Source of the DNA: Candidatus Cloacimonadota bacterium
GTDB lineage: Bacteria > Cloacimonadota > Cloacimonadia > Cloacimonadales > PWNZ01
Length of the DNA: 55,588 bases
Direction: 5' to 3'
NCBI GenBank assembly: GCA_003564155.1
Contig: PWOA01000076.1
Span: 1-55,588, forward strand
Shown here: positions 43,436 through 54,456 of the stretch, in pieces
Numbering within the stretch: the stretch's first letter is position 1
Layout of the letters: every line of letters starts with the position of its first letter
Made by a program: the position numbers and the translations under genes
The notes under the pieces: model-generated
Seen by the model: only the letters and a program-made list of their open reading frames with translations
Told to the model about the DNA's origin: nothing
The model's database searches: none

Positions 43436-45241
43436 TTAGAAGAATTCATGTCGATTATCAACAATATTAGCATTGTCCATTAATTTCTGAAACCATTCAT
43501 TGAGGTGTAAAGACTGTTTGCTGTTTTTAAGTTGACTAACGTGAAACTCTTGATTAGATTCAAAATCTTCCATATCAGGGTAATATCTATTTTCAACATA
43601 TGCTAAATAAGCCCCTCTTTCTCCGATGATGAGATCAGTAAACGAACCTTCTTCTGAAGCCAATATTGATTTATTTAGATCTTCAACCAAACCTATTTGA
43701 GGTATACTCTTTTCGACAGTAATATCTTCAGCTTCTAAAATCTCCCATCCTTCTTCTGTTGCTGCACTCAAGTAGTTTGACGGATCATAAGTTTCAAAGA
43801 ACTCTTGAGCCTTAGTTTTTGCTATTTCAATTCTTTTTTGATTCCTTAAAGCTGTTCGAATACGTGCTCTTACTTCCGAAAAATCTTGATAGTGTTCCGG
43901 TCGTCTTTCTGCTAATTGTAGAACATAGAAATCTCCTGCCATAGATTCTTTAATTTCTGGAACAGCTCCAACTTGATTATTAAAAGCAAATTCTACCATA
44001 TCATCAAATCTACCTAATCCTTGAATGAAGCTTGCTCCTTCTTCAAAGCTGCCTGATTTTCTAACATTATACTCTTGCTCAGAAGCAGCTTCATCGATAC
44101 CTACTCTTTTAACTAACTGATGAAATTGCTCAACCTCTTCCCGTATCGCATCAATTGTTTCATTAAAAGGTTCCGAATCAATCAAAATGTGACTAGCAGC
44201 AATTTCTATTTCATTATCACTGACTTCTCTTCTATCGGTTAACTTTATAATATGCCAGCCGAATTGGGTTTCTACAGGACTACTCACTTCTCCGATATTT
44301 AGATCAAAGGCAACTTTTTCAAATTCTGGAACCATAGCCCCTTTACCAAAATATCCTAAATCTCCACCTTGAGGTGCATTACTTTGATCTTGTGAATACT
44401 CTCTGGCAAGCTCTGCAAAACTTTCTCCTTGTCGTATTCTATCTCTCAACTCTTGAATTTTATCCCTGGCAAATTGTTTCTCTTGCTCGGTAGTTTTTAC
44501 TTCAAAACGGACATAATCAAAACGAGATGTAGGCGGTTTTTTATAATTATCGATATTTTCGTTATAATATTGTTCCATTTCTTCGTCGGAAATATCTACT
44601 TGCGAAACTTTTTGAGGATCAAAAAAGATTATTTTTGTATCTGCTTTATCATTATTATTGATAAAATTCTCTCTGGCATCTTTAACTGAAACTGTGACTT
44701 CAGATCTAACATCTTCAAGCAACAAATCATAAGGTAATTGATCCCTAACATGATGTTCAAGCCAATCGAGATCGATTGGTTGGCCATCTACTGTTTGACC
44801 TGTTAGCAAAACATTAAGGTATTTTTGATGATCAAAAGCGCCGTCGGTTTGAAACATTTCAGCTTCCCTAATAAAGTGAGGCGGATCATTTTTTAATCTG
44901 TCAATAACATCACTGTCTCTCACTCTGATACGCCGTTTTCTTATCTCTTGATCAAAAAGTACTCTTTGTACTAATTGTTGCCAAGTTTGGTCATTCAATC
45001 TGGCAAACATTTGATCATCAAGCTCTTCATCAGGATTTTCTCGTACATGGTTTTGTAATGTATTTTGGAACAACTGTACATATTCTTGATAAGAAATGGA
45101 CTTTCCGTTTATTCTTCCTACATTATTACTTCTGCCTTGATCAAATAGTCCGCCAATACCCATTATTGCCATTCCGACAATAAAGACAAAGGCTGTTAGA
45201 TAGATAATTATCTTAGCTTTTTTTCTGAATACATCTAGCAT
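43436..45241 (-). CDS. ppiD: PpiD/SurA-like periplasmic peptidyl-prolyl isomerase
   Basis: 601 residues. The N-terminal anchor (KAKIIIYLTAFVFIVGMAIMGIG) and the following chaperone domain (VGRINGKSISYQEYVQLFQNTLQ) match PpiD/SurA. A parvulin-type domain at about 245-340 has GESFAELAREYSQDQSNAPQGGDLGYFGKGAMVPEFEKVAF and GWHIIKL. A second SurA-like segment follows (SHILI...). PpiD helps newly exported proteins fold beside the Sec translocon, and secA lies divergently next door. GGGAGG lies nine bases before the ATG. The E. coli protein is 623 residues, so length agrees. Confidence 0.88.
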   Translation of the reverse strand: MLDVFRKKAKIIIYLTAFVFIVGMAIMGIGGLFDQGRSNNVGRINGKSISYQEYVQLFQNTLQNHVRENPDEELDDQMFARLNDQTWQQLVQRVLFDQEIRKRRIRVRDSDVIDRLKNDPPHFIREAEMFQTDGAFDHQKYLNVLLTGQTVDGQPIDLDWLEHHVRDQLPYDLLLEDVRSEVTVSVKDARENFINNNDKADTKIIFFDPQKVSQVDISDEEMEQYYNENIDNYKKPPTSRFDYVRFEVKTTEQEKQFARDKIQELRDRIRQGESFAELAREYSQDQSNAPQGGDLGYFGKGAMVPEFEKVAFDLNIGEVSSPVETQFGWHIIKLTDRREVSDNEIEIAASHILIDSEPFNETIDAIREEVEQFHQLVKRVGIDEAASEQEYNVRKSGSFEEGASFIQGLGRFDDMVEFAFNNQVGAVPEIKESMAGDFYVLQLAERRPEHYQDFSEVRARIRTALRNQKRIEIAKTKAQEFFETYDPSNYLSAATEEGWEILEAEDITVEKSIPQIGLVEDLNKSILASEEGSFTDLIIGERGAYLAYVENRYYPDMEDFESNQEFHVSQLKNSKQSLHLNEWFQKLMDNANIVDNRHEFF

Positions 45242-45574
45242 TTATTTATTCCTCCCAATAGTTGCTATATATAACACTCATAAACGATACCATAACCAAT
45301 AAACACTGTTTTTGTCAATCATAACTTTTGTGTATGGGCTGTTTAACTTAACCTTATTTATGAACCTTTATGTCAGGGATATGTATCTTTTTAAAGAAGA
45401 TTCCTTTAGTTTAGATAAGGATTTATTGTAATAACTGTTGTTTGTAACGTTCCGCTTATAAAGATCTAACATGGGGATCTAATGTGAAGTATAACCATAA
45501 ACTTTATATGTCTTTTATCAAATTGATTGACACTTGCACTTCCAAAAAAAAAGTATCCCAATGAGGTGAATATT
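45242..45574. other. Divergent intergenic region between ppiD and secA
   Basis: AT-rich, no gene. It should contain promoters for both neighbours. A TTGACA at 45528 points toward secA, but no matching -10 at good spacing is seen. Confidence 0.4.
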
Positions 45575-48500
45575 ATGTTCAACAAAGTATTGAAAAAGGT
45601 TTTCGGTGATAAGCATGAGCGAGATATCAAAAGAATTGAGCCGATATTAAATCAAATTAAAGAGATTTATCCGGATTTAGAAACCAAAAGTGATGATGAT
45701 ATCCGACAACGTGTACAGGAAATAAAAACAGAAATTCAAAACCAACTACAACCATATGTAGATGAGTTGGAGAAGTTAAATAAAGAAATTGCAGAAGAAT
45801 CGGAAGATAATCTAAAGGAAGGGTTAGAAAGCTTACTGGATAATAAAATTAAAGAACTCAAAGATACTCGTCAAGAACTACTAAATTCTTATTTACCTGA
45901 GGTCTATGCTATTGTTAAAGATACATGTCGGAGATTAGTCGGCTATGAATATGAAGTCCGTGGCAGCATGGATAAATGGTTTATGATTCCTTTTGATGTG
46001 CAGTTGATCGGTGCAATTGTTTTACATGAGGGCAATATCGCTGAAATGGCCACTGGTGAAGGAAAGACTTTGGTAGCTACACTTCCGATGTTTTTGAATG
46101 CTTTAACCGGGCTTGGAGTCCATTTAATTACTGTTAATGACTATCTAGCTCAAAGAGACTCTGAATGGATGAGACCCATATTTAATTTTCATAATCTTCA
46201 AGTTGGTGTTATTACCAATAGAATGGAACCTAACGAAAGGAAGGAGTCTTATAAATGTGATATTACTTACGGAACTAATAGCGAATTTGGGTTCGACTAT
46301 CTTCGTGATAATATGGCTACTCGTGGTGACTACCTTGTTCAAAGTGAATTATATTATGCTATTATTGATGAGGTTGATAGTGTTTTGGTAGACGAAGCAA
46401 GAACTCCATTAATCATTAGTGGTCCGGTTGCAGAAAGTAAGAATTACTACATTGAACTTAAACCGCAGATAGTCAAATTGGTTAATTCGCAAACAGTAAA
46501 ATTGCAAAGAATACTCTCAGAAGTTAAAAGAAGCCTTGAAAGTGACAACGTTGATTGGGAAGAAATCGGCAAAAAACTGTTATTGATTAAACGAGGAGCA
46601 CCTAAGAATAAAGGCTACACTAAGTTAATGAAAGATAGTAACCTTAGAAAGCTGGTTAATGATATAGAGGGCTACTATCTAAGAGACAAGAAAATGCACG
46701 TATTGGACGAGGAACTGTTTTATGTTATAGAAGAGAAGGGGAATTCTGTAAATCTTTCAGACTTAGGCAGGGATCAATTATCTAAACAAGATAGTTCATT
46801 ATTTATCGTAGATCAATTAGATGACCTTCTAAACGAAGTAGATAGTGAGGAATCTTTGAGTTTGGAAGAAAAAAGAGAAAAAAAAGACAAAATTACCCAG
46901 TTTTATATGGAGAAAAATGAACAACTCCATAATATTTCTCAACTCCTAAAGAGCTATTCTCTTTTTGAAAAAGATGTGGACTATGTAGTAGACAATAATC
47001 AAGTTGTAATAGTTGATGAATTCACCGGAAGAATGATGCCGGGAAGACGATTTAGTGACGGACTTCATCAAGCTCTTGAAGCAAAGGAAGGAGTAAAAAT
47101 CGAAGGAGCCACACAAACATTGGCAACCATTACGTTACAGAATTATTTCCGTATGTACGATAAAATTGCCGGTATGACCGGGACAGCTGTAACCGAGGAA
47201 AGTGAATTTATGGAGATTTATAAATTGCCCGTAATTGTAGTTCCAACAAATTTACCTATAACGAGAATTGACTATGATGATATGATTTACCTGACTAAAC
47301 GTGATAAATATAATGCGATTATTGAAGAGATTGAATATTGGCACAAAAGTAATAAACCTGTTTTGGTAGGAACAGTTTCAGTAGAAGTATCAGAAATATT
47401 AAGCCGTTTGTTAAAAATGCGAAAAATAAAACACAATGTTTTGAATGCCAAGCATCACGAACGTGAAGCTGAAGTAATTAAACAAGCAGGTGATCCAGGA
47501 TCAGTAACTATAGCAACGAATATGGCTGGTCGAGGAACTGATATTAAGCTGGGTAAAGGAGTAGTATCAAAACCGCAAGAAGAATATCGTCTCATGAATA
47601 AATCAACATCGGATGAGCATCCTTTCGGAATTCCGGAAGACGGACTACATGTTATAGGAACGGAACGTCATGAGAGTAGAAGGATCGACCGACAACTCCG
47701 GGGTAGAAGCGGTAGACAAGGAGATCCAGGCACTTCCAAATTTTACCTGTCATTAGAAGATGACTTAATGCGTCTCTTTGGTTCTGAGAGAATTGCTCCA
47801 TTGATGGGGAAACTCGGTCTGAAGGAAGGTGATGCAATTACTCATCCTTTGATTAGTAATTCAGTTGAAAAAGCACAAAAGAAGGTAGAGGCTCATAACT
47901 TCGAAATCAGAAAACAACTGTTAAAATATGATGAAGTGATGAACCAGCAACGGGAAGTGATTTACAAATATAGACGTGATGTACTGCGAGGATACAATCT
48001 TAATTATGAGATAGTTGATATGATAAAAGAGACAATATCACAGATCGTTGATATCTATATTGCTGATGAATCTTATACTGAAAATTGGGACTATGAAGGT
48101 ATTTGCAAATGGTTGCAACTGAATTTAGGAATTAGTGTACAAACGGATGACTTGGAAAGTGATGTCATGAACACAGATGTTTTAATTGCTAATGTGGAAG
48201 AAGTGGTTTTTAATGCATACCAAAATAGAGAGCAAGAATTAGGTGAAGACCAGCTCAGAGAAATTGAGAGGTTGTCATTGTTACGAGTTGTTGACAATCA
48301 ATGGAGAGATCATTTACATGAAATGGATTTATTAAAAGAAGGTGTTAGTTTCCGAGCTTATGCCAATAAGGACCCCCTCATTGAATACAAAAAAGAAAGT
48401 TTTACTCTTTTTCAAACACTTATTTCTTCAATTCAAGAAGAAGTCACTAAACGTGTTTTTACGTCATACTTTGCTCCTTCCAGAGAAAAGTTTATAGATT

Positions 48501-48709
48501 TATTGAAAAATATGCAGACTTCTCACACTGGTGTTCCTGTATTTGAACAGGGTGGACAAAATTTTGATACACAACAAAATAATGACAAGAAACAAACTAA
48601 AACACAACCAATAAGAGTTGACGTTAAAATTGGTAGAAATGAACCATGTCCTTGTGGAAGTGGGAAAAAATACAAAAAATGCTGTGGGGGTGTAGAAAAT
48701 ATGCAATAA
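45575..48709 (+). CDS. secA: Preprotein translocase ATPase SecA
   Basis: 1044 residues. Walker A MATGEGKT begins near residue 158. [20 protein letters not shown], then [47 protein letters not shown] and [12 protein letters not shown] follow in the standard order. The C-terminal zinc-binding SEC-C motif is [16 protein letters not shown]. SecA drives protein export through SecYEG. The protein is longer than E. coli SecA (901) because of an insertion in the first nucleotide-binding domain (about 290-460, with [19 protein letters not shown]), which is also common in Bacteroidetes. GAGGTG lies six bases before ATG 45575; the track's start at 45527 is too early. Confidence 0.97.
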   Translation: MFNKVLKKVFGDKHERDIKRIEPILNQIKEIYPDLETKSDDDIRQRVQEIKTEIQNQLQPYVDELEKLNKEIAEESEDNLKEGLESLLDNKIKELKDTRQELLNSYLPEVYAIVKDTCRRLVGYEYEVRGSMDKWFMIPFDVQLIGAIVLHEGNIAEMATGEGKTLVATLPMFLNALTGLGVHLITVNDYLAQRDSEWMRPIFNFHNLQVGVITNRMEPNERKESYKCDITYGTNSEFGFDYLRDNMATRGDYLVQSELYYAIIDEVDSVLVDEARTPLIISGPVAESKNYYIELKPQIVKLVNSQTVKLQRILSEVKRSLESDNVDWEEIGKKLLLIKRGAPKNKGYTKLMKDSNLRKLVNDIEGYYLRDKKMHVLDEELFYVIEEKGNSVNLSDLGRDQLSKQDSSLFIVDQLDDLLNEVDSEESLSLEEKREKKDKITQFYMEKNEQLHNISQLLKSYSLFEKDVDYVVDNNQVVIVDEFTGRMMPGRRFSDGLHQALEAKEGVKIEGATQTLATITLQNYFRMYDKIAGMTGTAVTEESEFMEIYKLPVIVVPTNLPITRIDYDDMIYLTKRDKYNAIIEEIEYWHKSNKPVLVGTVSVEVSEILSRLLKMRKIKHNVLNAKHHEREAEVIKQAGDPGSVTIATNMAGRGTDIKLGKGVVSKPQEEYRLMNKSTSDEHPFGIPEDGLHVIGTERHESRRIDRQLRGRSGRQGDPGTSKFYLSLEDDLMRLFGSERIAPLMGKLGLKEGDAITHPLISNSVEKAQKKVEAHNFEIRKQLLKYDEVMNQQREVIYKYRRDVLRGYNLNYEIVDMIKETISQIVDIYIADESYTENWDYEGICKWLQLNLGISVQTDDLESDVMNTDVLIANVEEVVFNAYQNREQELGEDQLREIERLSLLRVVDNQWRDHLHEMDLLKEGVSFRAYANKDPLIEYKKESFTLFQTLISSIQEEVTKRVFTSYFAPSREKFIDLLKNMQTSHTGVPVFEQGGQNFDTQQNNDKKQTKTQPIRVDVKIGRNEPCPCGSGKKYKKCCGGVENMQ

Positions 48710-48753
48710 GGAATTAATATTGCTTATTTCTATAGAAAAGGTAAGTGTATTTT

Positions 48754-49119
48754 ATGGAAAAAATAACTGAAGAACAAAGAAATGGAATATATCAACAAGT
48801 TGAGCATATTATTAACTCGAAGAAAAAGAATTATAATAGAATTCTTACTTCGGAAGAAAAAGAATATTTAGAAACAGATTCTTATGGGTATCTTCTGAGT
48901 CTATATTACCATGGAACAATTGATGATGTTAAATTGGAAAATCTTATTCATTGCTGTATCTCAATTGCCGTCAAACTAGATGAACAACTTAGTCTGAAAA
49001 AAACAAAATCATTAGTGGATAAGTTGTTATTCCATGACAATGTTCTCTTCCATATCCAAGAATTGATACCTTTCTTAAATATTATTATTGAGCAAACAGA
49101 ATCTGAAATAGTAAATTAG
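48754..49119 (+). CDS. Smg/DUF494-like protein
   Basis: 121 residues and acidic. The segment ILTSEEKEYLETDSYGYLLSLYYHGTIDDVKLENLIHCCIS resembles the DUF494/Smg family, and smg lies next to topA in many proteobacteria, as here. The family has no established function. ATG 48754 is preferred to the track's GTG 48745 because the upstream AAAGG is too close to the GTG, although spacing to the ATG is then long. It starts 44 bases after secA and lies 175 bases before topA. Confidence 0.6.
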   Translation: MEKITEEQRNGIYQQVEHIINSKKKNYNRILTSEEKEYLETDSYGYLLSLYYHGTIDDVKLENLIHCCISIAVKLDEQLSLKKTKSLVDKLLFHDNVLFHIQELIPFLNIIIEQTESEIVN

Positions 49120-49294
49120 CTAAAATCCTCGCAGATTACTTTATCTATTGAACCGACTCAACTTTATAAAATTCTATATCCCCTCATTGACTTTATATGT
49201 TAAACAAAGATTTGTAGTTACAAAATAATATAAATGAACGACAGCTTGTCATAGATCATAACTCGAATTAATTAAGAATTTAAAGGTGGAATAA

Positions 49295-51496
49295 ATGGCA
49301 AAAGATTTAATAATAGTAGAATCTCCTACAAAAGCAAAGACATTAGGCAAATTTTTAGGTAAAAATTACATCATTAAGGCATCTATGGGGCATATACGCG
49401 ACTTACCTAAGAAAGAAATTGGAATCGATATAGAAGGGGGATTTAAACCAAAATATGTTACTGATCGATCAAAAGCTAAGGTGATTAAGCAGTTAAAAGA
49501 GTCAGCTAAGCAAAGTGATGCAATATATTTAGCACCTGACCATGACCGTGAAGGTGAAGCAATTGCTTGGCATCTGCAGCATATTCTCAAGGATGTATCG
49601 AAAGGTAAACATGTGTTTAGAATAATATTTAATGAAATTACTAAAAGAGCTGTTACAGAGGCTTTGGAAAAACCAGGTGAAATCGATCAACTTAAAGTCG
49701 ATTCCCAGCAAGCTAGAAGAATATTGGATCGTTTAGTCGGATATTCAATTAGTCCCTTATTATGGAAAGTTATCTCCGGTGGGCTAAGTGCCGGTAGAGT
49801 GCAGTCTGTTGCTTTGAGAATAATTTGTGAACGTGAGGAAGCAATAAAAGCATTTAAGAAAACAGAATATTGGACTATAGAAGCTGATTTTTTTAAAAAT
49901 GAATTGAATCCTTTCCATTCCGTATTACATAGATGGAAAGATGAGAAACCAACACTAAATAATAAAAATGAAACCGATAGTATTTTATCTACCATTGAGA
50001 ACAAAGATTTCCATATCTCCGATAAAAAAGTTTCTAATAGAAAAATTCATCCACTGCCACCATTTATAACCAGCACTTTGCAACAAGAATCGAGTAAGAT
50101 TTATAATTTTTCTTCTAAAAAGACAATGATGATTGCTCAACAGCTCTATGAAGGAGTTGATATTAATGGTGAATCAACCGCCTTAATTTCGTATATGAGA
50201 ACAGATTCATTGAGATTATCACAAGAAGCATTATCGAGTGTGAGAAAATATATTGGTGATAATTATGGTGATGATAAGTTATATCAAAAAGAAAGGGTTT
50301 ACAAAAATAAGAGTTCGGCTCAAGATGCACACGAGGCGATAAGGCCTACCGATGTGAAACATGTACCGGAAAGACTAAAAGATAGTCTGTCTCCGGATCA
50401 CTATAAACTTTATTCCTTAATATGGCAAAGAACAATAGCAACTCAAATGATACCAGTAGAAGTACAAACAATTAATTTGGAAATTGCCGGAGGGGATGCC
50501 CTTTTCAAAGCTTCAGGCGGGACCATAACGAATCCGGGTTTCTTGGAAGTATATAAACACCTCAAACTAAATATGGGCGAAAATATTGATTCTTCATATA
50601 AGGTAAAAGATGGTTTACAAAAGAATAATCTTAAAGGTCATCAACATTTTACAAAACCACCGGCTAGATATTCCGAAGCTACATTAATCAAAGAACTCGA
50701 AGCAAAAGGTATCGGGAGACCTTCAACATATTCTTCAATAACCAGTACAATAAAAGAAAGGCAATATGTTGATATAATGGAGAAGAAATTTTTCCCGACT
50801 GAATTAGGTATGGCAGTGAATAAGTTTCTTGTGGATAGGTTTGACGAAGTATTTAACGTAGAATTTACAAAAGTATTGGAAGATGGGTTAGACAAGGTCG
50901 CTGAAGGTAAGAACGATTGGCAGTCTTTGCTCAAAGATTATTATGGTAAAATCGATAAATTGATTAAAAGTACTGATATCAGAAAAGCAAAAAACTCTCT
51001 AGATGTTCAAACCGATATCAAATGCGATAAATGTGGAGCTCCTATGGTTATTAAATGGGGTAGACGAGGCCGGTTTTTAGGATGTTCTAATTATCCTAAT
51101 TGTTCTAATATAAAAAATTTCTATAACGATGAAAACGGTGACATTAAAATTGAAAAACCGGAAATACTAGACGAGAAATGCCCTCAAGACGAAGGATCTT
51201 TAGTTGTAAAAAATAGCCGTTATGGTAAGTTCATTGGATGTAGTAATTACCCTAAATGTAAATATACTAGGAAATTGACTTTAGGTATAAAATGTCCTAA
51301 ATGTCTTAATGGAGAGATTGTCGCTAACAAGGATAAAAAAGGACGAACTTTTTATGGATGTTCTAGTTATCCGGAATGTAAATTTATTTCTAATAACAAA
51401 CCAAAAAATGTCCAGTGCCCTGAATGTGATAATAATTATTTAGAAGAAACTTCAGGAAAACTCGTCTGTCCGAAATGTAAAACAGATTATTCCTAA
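49295..51496 (+). CDS. topA: DNA topoisomerase I
   Basis: 733 residues. The Toprim domain opens KDLIIVESPTKAKTLGKFLG and includes DHDREGEAIAWHL. The catalytic tyrosine is Y300 in ALISYMRTDSLRLS. The C-terminus has four zinc-ribbon repeats. The second lacks one cysteine: it begins EKCPQDEGSL instead of CPxCG. The enzyme relaxes negative supercoils. AAGGTGG precedes the ATG. A MacB-like permease follows 15 bases later, an unusual partner. Confidence 0.96.
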   Translation: MAKDLIIVESPTKAKTLGKFLGKNYIIKASMGHIRDLPKKEIGIDIEGGFKPKYVTDRSKAKVIKQLKESAKQSDAIYLAPDHDREGEAIAWHLQHILKDVSKGKHVFRIIFNEITKRAVTEALEKPGEIDQLKVDSQQARRILDRLVGYSISPLLWKVISGGLSAGRVQSVALRIICEREEAIKAFKKTEYWTIEADFFKNELNPFHSVLHRWKDEKPTLNNKNETDSILSTIENKDFHISDKKVSNRKIHPLPPFITSTLQQESSKIYNFSSKKTMMIAQQLYEGVDINGESTALISYMRTDSLRLSQEALSSVRKYIGDNYGDDKLYQKERVYKNKSSAQDAHEAIRPTDVKHVPERLKDSLSPDHYKLYSLIWQRTIATQMIPVEVQTINLEIAGGDALFKASGGTITNPGFLEVYKHLKLNMGENIDSSYKVKDGLQKNNLKGHQHFTKPPARYSEATLIKELEAKGIGRPSTYSSITSTIKERQYVDIMEKKFFPTELGMAVNKFLVDRFDEVFNVEFTKVLEDGLDKVAEGKNDWQSLLKDYYGKIDKLIKSTDIRKAKNSLDVQTDIKCDKCGAPMVIKWGRRGRFLGCSNYPNCSNIKNFYNDENGDIKIEKPEILDEKCPQDEGSLVVKNSRYGKFIGCSNYPKCKYTRKLTLGIKCPKCLNGEIVANKDKKGRTFYGCSSYPECKFISNNKPKNVQCPECDNNYLEETSGKLVCPKCKTDYS

Positions 51497-51511
51497 GAAA
51501 ACACAGATGTT

Positions 51512-52792
51512 ATGAATATTACTGATACTTTAGGCAGTAGTGTACAAAACGTAATAACTCATCCTTTACGCTCAATAATGACACTTATTGCACTAGTAAT
51601 CGGAATTTTTGCCGTTGTTGTTATGTTCTCTTCTGTTTATGGCATCAAAACTCTAATTACTGCTAATATGGAAAATATGGGGTTTAATAATTCAGTCATT
51701 ATTTATCCCGACAGAAGTCAGGCAATGAGACATGCCGGACATGGATTGAGCCGACGTCAATTTTTGACCGCACCTAGACAGGTCAAACCTCTTGATTATG
51801 GAGATTATTTAGCTCTGAAATACAATGTGGAGCATAAATATTTATTCGGTGTAGTAGAAAAATGGTATCAAAATACAGGTTTTTCCAGAGAAGAAAGCAT
51901 AAGACTGATTGCAACTAATTCTGACTTTTTTGAATCCAAAAATTATTTAGTTAAAAATGGCAGAATTTTTAATACCATTGAAGAAAAAAATGCTAATAAA
52001 GTATGCTTATTAGGTGCAGGTATTGTTGAAAAATATTTCAAAAATAGAGAAGTCATAGGAGAAAGAATTGTACTGGGTAATAATATATATTCAGTTATAG
52101 GAATTATTGATGAAATAAAAACTGCTGATAGTCCTATTATTGATTTTAACAGTTGGGAAAGACAAAGAGATTTAAATACCGTATATATTCCTTTGAGTAC
52201 AGGTATTAGTCATTTAAAAAGTGATAAATCAGTAGATTATCTATCTATGACTAGTTATGATTCCGATTCTTATAGATATATGATGAACAGATTACGGCAA
52301 GTACTGCTTGCGAATCATAATATGGCTCATAATTTCGGTTTCCGTGATATTGGATCATTTATAGCCATTATTACAAATGAAATGGAAGATTTCATGCAGA
52401 AATGGAATATTACGCTTACTACTATAGCATCCATTTCACTTTTAGTAGGAGGACTAGGTCTTTTCAGTACTATGTTGATTTCTATCAGGGAAAGGCTGTT
52501 GGAGATCGGTATTAGAAAGAGTGTCGGAGCCTCACCAGCCAATATATTTTCGCATTTTTTGATTGAATCTTTAATTTTTTCTCTGTTTAGTGCGGGTATT
52601 GCAATAATATTAGCAACCGGACTAGTTAAGTTGATTTCTGTTACTGTAAATTTCGATTTCCCGTTACCTTTAGAAGGTATTCTATTGGGGACAGGATTTT
52701 CTTTAATAGTAGGTATATTATCCGGTATTTATCCTGCCTTAAAAGCTGCTGAAATAAACCCCGTCCAAGCAATATATTATAACGAATCTTAA
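51512..52792 (+). CDS. MacB/FtsX-type ABC transporter permease
   Basis: 426 residues: an N-terminal membrane segment (SIMTLIALVIGIFAVVVMFSSVYG), a periplasmic MacB-core domain (about 45-290; GRIFNTIEEKNANKVCLLGAGIVEKYF) and three FtsX-type membrane segments at the C-terminus with RERLLEIGIRKSVGASPANIF and ILSGIYPALKAAEINPVQAI. It is typical of the permease of a MacAB-like exporter of peptides, lipoproteins or toxic compounds. No ATPase or MacA gene is adjacent. It begins 15 bases after topA and ends 24 bases from the convergent rarA. Confidence 0.87.
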   Translation: MNITDTLGSSVQNVITHPLRSIMTLIALVIGIFAVVVMFSSVYGIKTLITANMENMGFNNSVIIYPDRSQAMRHAGHGLSRRQFLTAPRQVKPLDYGDYLALKYNVEHKYLFGVVEKWYQNTGFSREESIRLIATNSDFFESKNYLVKNGRIFNTIEEKNANKVCLLGAGIVEKYFKNREVIGERIVLGNNIYSVIGIIDEIKTADSPIIDFNSWERQRDLNTVYIPLSTGISHLKSDKSVDYLSMTSYDSDSYRYMMNRLRQVLLANHNMAHNFGFRDIGSFIAIITNEMEDFMQKWNITLTTIASISLLVGGLGLFSTMLISIRERLLEIGIRKSVGASPANIFSHFLIESLIFSLFSAGIAIILATGLVKLISVTVNFDFPLPLEGILLGTGFSLIVGILSGIYPALKAAEINPVQAIYYNES

Positions 52793-52816
52793 TAAATACA
52801 CCTTCTTTATTAGCAG

Positions 52817-54130
52817 TTAATCTTTCTTCAACTGTTCATATTTTAGCTTTTGCCACCAATCTAATCTCCTTTTGATATCTTTTTCAAATCCATAATTCGA
52901 TGGAGTATAATATACTTTTTCATCCATTTCATCAGGAAAATACTTCTGATAGTAATAATTATACCTAAACTGATGATCGTATTTATAGTCCCGACCGTAA
53001 TGTAAATCTTTCATAAGATTTGTCGGAGCATTACGTATATGCAATGGTACCGGACAGTGTGCTGAAGATAAAGCATCTTTGGCAGCTTTAGAATATGCAG
53101 TGTAGATTGAGTTACTTTTTGGAGCAGTCGCGAGATAAATCACTAATTGTGCTAAGGCATTATTCGCTTCCGGAAACCCTAAAAAGTGCACTGCTTCTTT
53201 GACTGCTATTGCTTGCACAAGTGCATTAGGATCTGCTAATCCTACATCTTCAGAAGCGAATCTGACTAACCTTCGTGTTATGTATAAAAGATCTTCACCC
53301 GCTTCAAACATCCTTGCCAACCAATAAAGAGCTGCTTGAACATCACTGCCCCGTAGAGATTTATGTAAAGCAGAGATGATATTATAATGTTCTTCTCCCA
53401 TCTTGTCATAAAAAAAAGTTTTATTTGAGAGTATTTTTGAGACATTATCCAAAGTTATATCTTCATCTGATGGATGATGTGTCAAAATTGCTTCCAAATT
53501 ATTTAGTGCCTTACGAGCATCTCCACCACTATGGTTGATTAAATAGGTGATAACTTCTTGAGAAATATTTAATGTGTCAGCATTAACTATATTTAAAGCT
53601 CGGGTTAAAATTGATCTTAAATGATCTTCTTTGAGATGTTTTAAGACAAATATATGACATCTTGATAAAAGTGCAGATATAACCTCAAAAGATGGGTTTT
53701 CTGTTGTTGCTCCTATTAAAATGATTGATCCTTTTTCAACATACGGAAGAAAAGCATCTTGCTGAGATTTGTTAAACCTATGAATCTCATCAATGAATAT
53801 TACAGTTGGTTTTTCGGAAAATAATAGATTGCTTTCGGCATCTCTCATTACCTGCTTTACCTCTTTAATACCGGTAAATACTGCACTAAAGGGGATGAAA
53901 TTATAATGTGCTGAGTCTGCTATTAGTCTGGCAATAGTAGTTTTGCCACTACCAGGAGGGCCCCATAATATAAAAGAGGACAGTTTGCCTGTTTTTAACA
54001 TTCGATATAGCAATGAAGATTCACAAAGAATTTCTTCTTGTCCTACGATATCTTCCAAATCATTCGGACGGCATTGCTCAGCTAAAGGTAACTGATTTTT
54101 ACTTTCAAAAATGTTTCTTTGATCTGACAT
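52817..54130 (-). CDS. rarA: Replication-associated recombination protein RarA (MgsA)
   Basis: 437 residues. Clamp-loader-like AAA+ ATPase with Walker A GPPGSGKT at 57-64, Walker B FIDEIHRF near 112-119, sensor [19 protein letters not shown], and the C-terminal tetramerisation region ([58 protein letters not shown]). It acts at stalled replication forks. Length is normal. The start is ATG 54130 with AGGAG upstream. Confidence 0.94.
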   Translation of the reverse strand: MSDQRNIFESKNQLPLAEQCRPNDLEDIVGQEEILCESSLLYRMLKTGKLSSFILWGPPGSGKTTIARLIADSAHYNFIPFSAVFTGIKEVKQVMRDAESNLLFSEKPTVIFIDEIHRFNKSQQDAFLPYVEKGSIILIGATTENPSFEVISALLSRCHIFVLKHLKEDHLRSILTRALNIVNADTLNISQEVITYLINHSGGDARKALNNLEAILTHHPSDEDITLDNVSKILSNKTFFYDKMGEEHYNIISALHKSLRGSDVQAALYWLARMFEAGEDLLYITRRLVRFASEDVGLADPNALVQAIAVKEAVHFLGFPEANNALAQLVIYLATAPKSNSIYTAYSKAAKDALSSAHCPVPLHIRNAPTNLMKDLHYGRDYKYDHQFRYNYYYQKYFPDEMDEKVYYTPSNYGFEKDIKRRLDWWQKLKYEQLKKD

Positions 54131-54456
54131 AATTTCTCCTTTAGTAATTAAGTAACCATATATGAATATAATTCGAGTAAAATCGTATTATTCTGTCAAG
54201 ATAGATATTATGAATAATTAGACAGTAAACTGTGAAGAAGATCAAAACTGAGAAAAAAAGACAAAAATCGGAGGATTGATCCTGTTTCCTAATTATTATT
54301 TATTAACTACAAATTTTTCGCCCTAAAGTTGATCAGAGAGAAAATCAACTTGCAATAACTACTATTCTATAAAAATAAGTATAATGCTTGACATGTTAAC
54401 AGTTTATCATCCATATGGTTACTTGTTAATATATATAATTCAAGATGGAGGTTTAA
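54131..54456. other. Divergent intergenic region
   Basis: AT-rich spacer between rarA and the second LolA-like gene. TTGACA occurs at about 54389 without a well-spaced -10; a TATAAT-like TATATAATTC lies about 20 bases before the GGAGG of the next gene. No gene seen. Confidence 0.4.
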
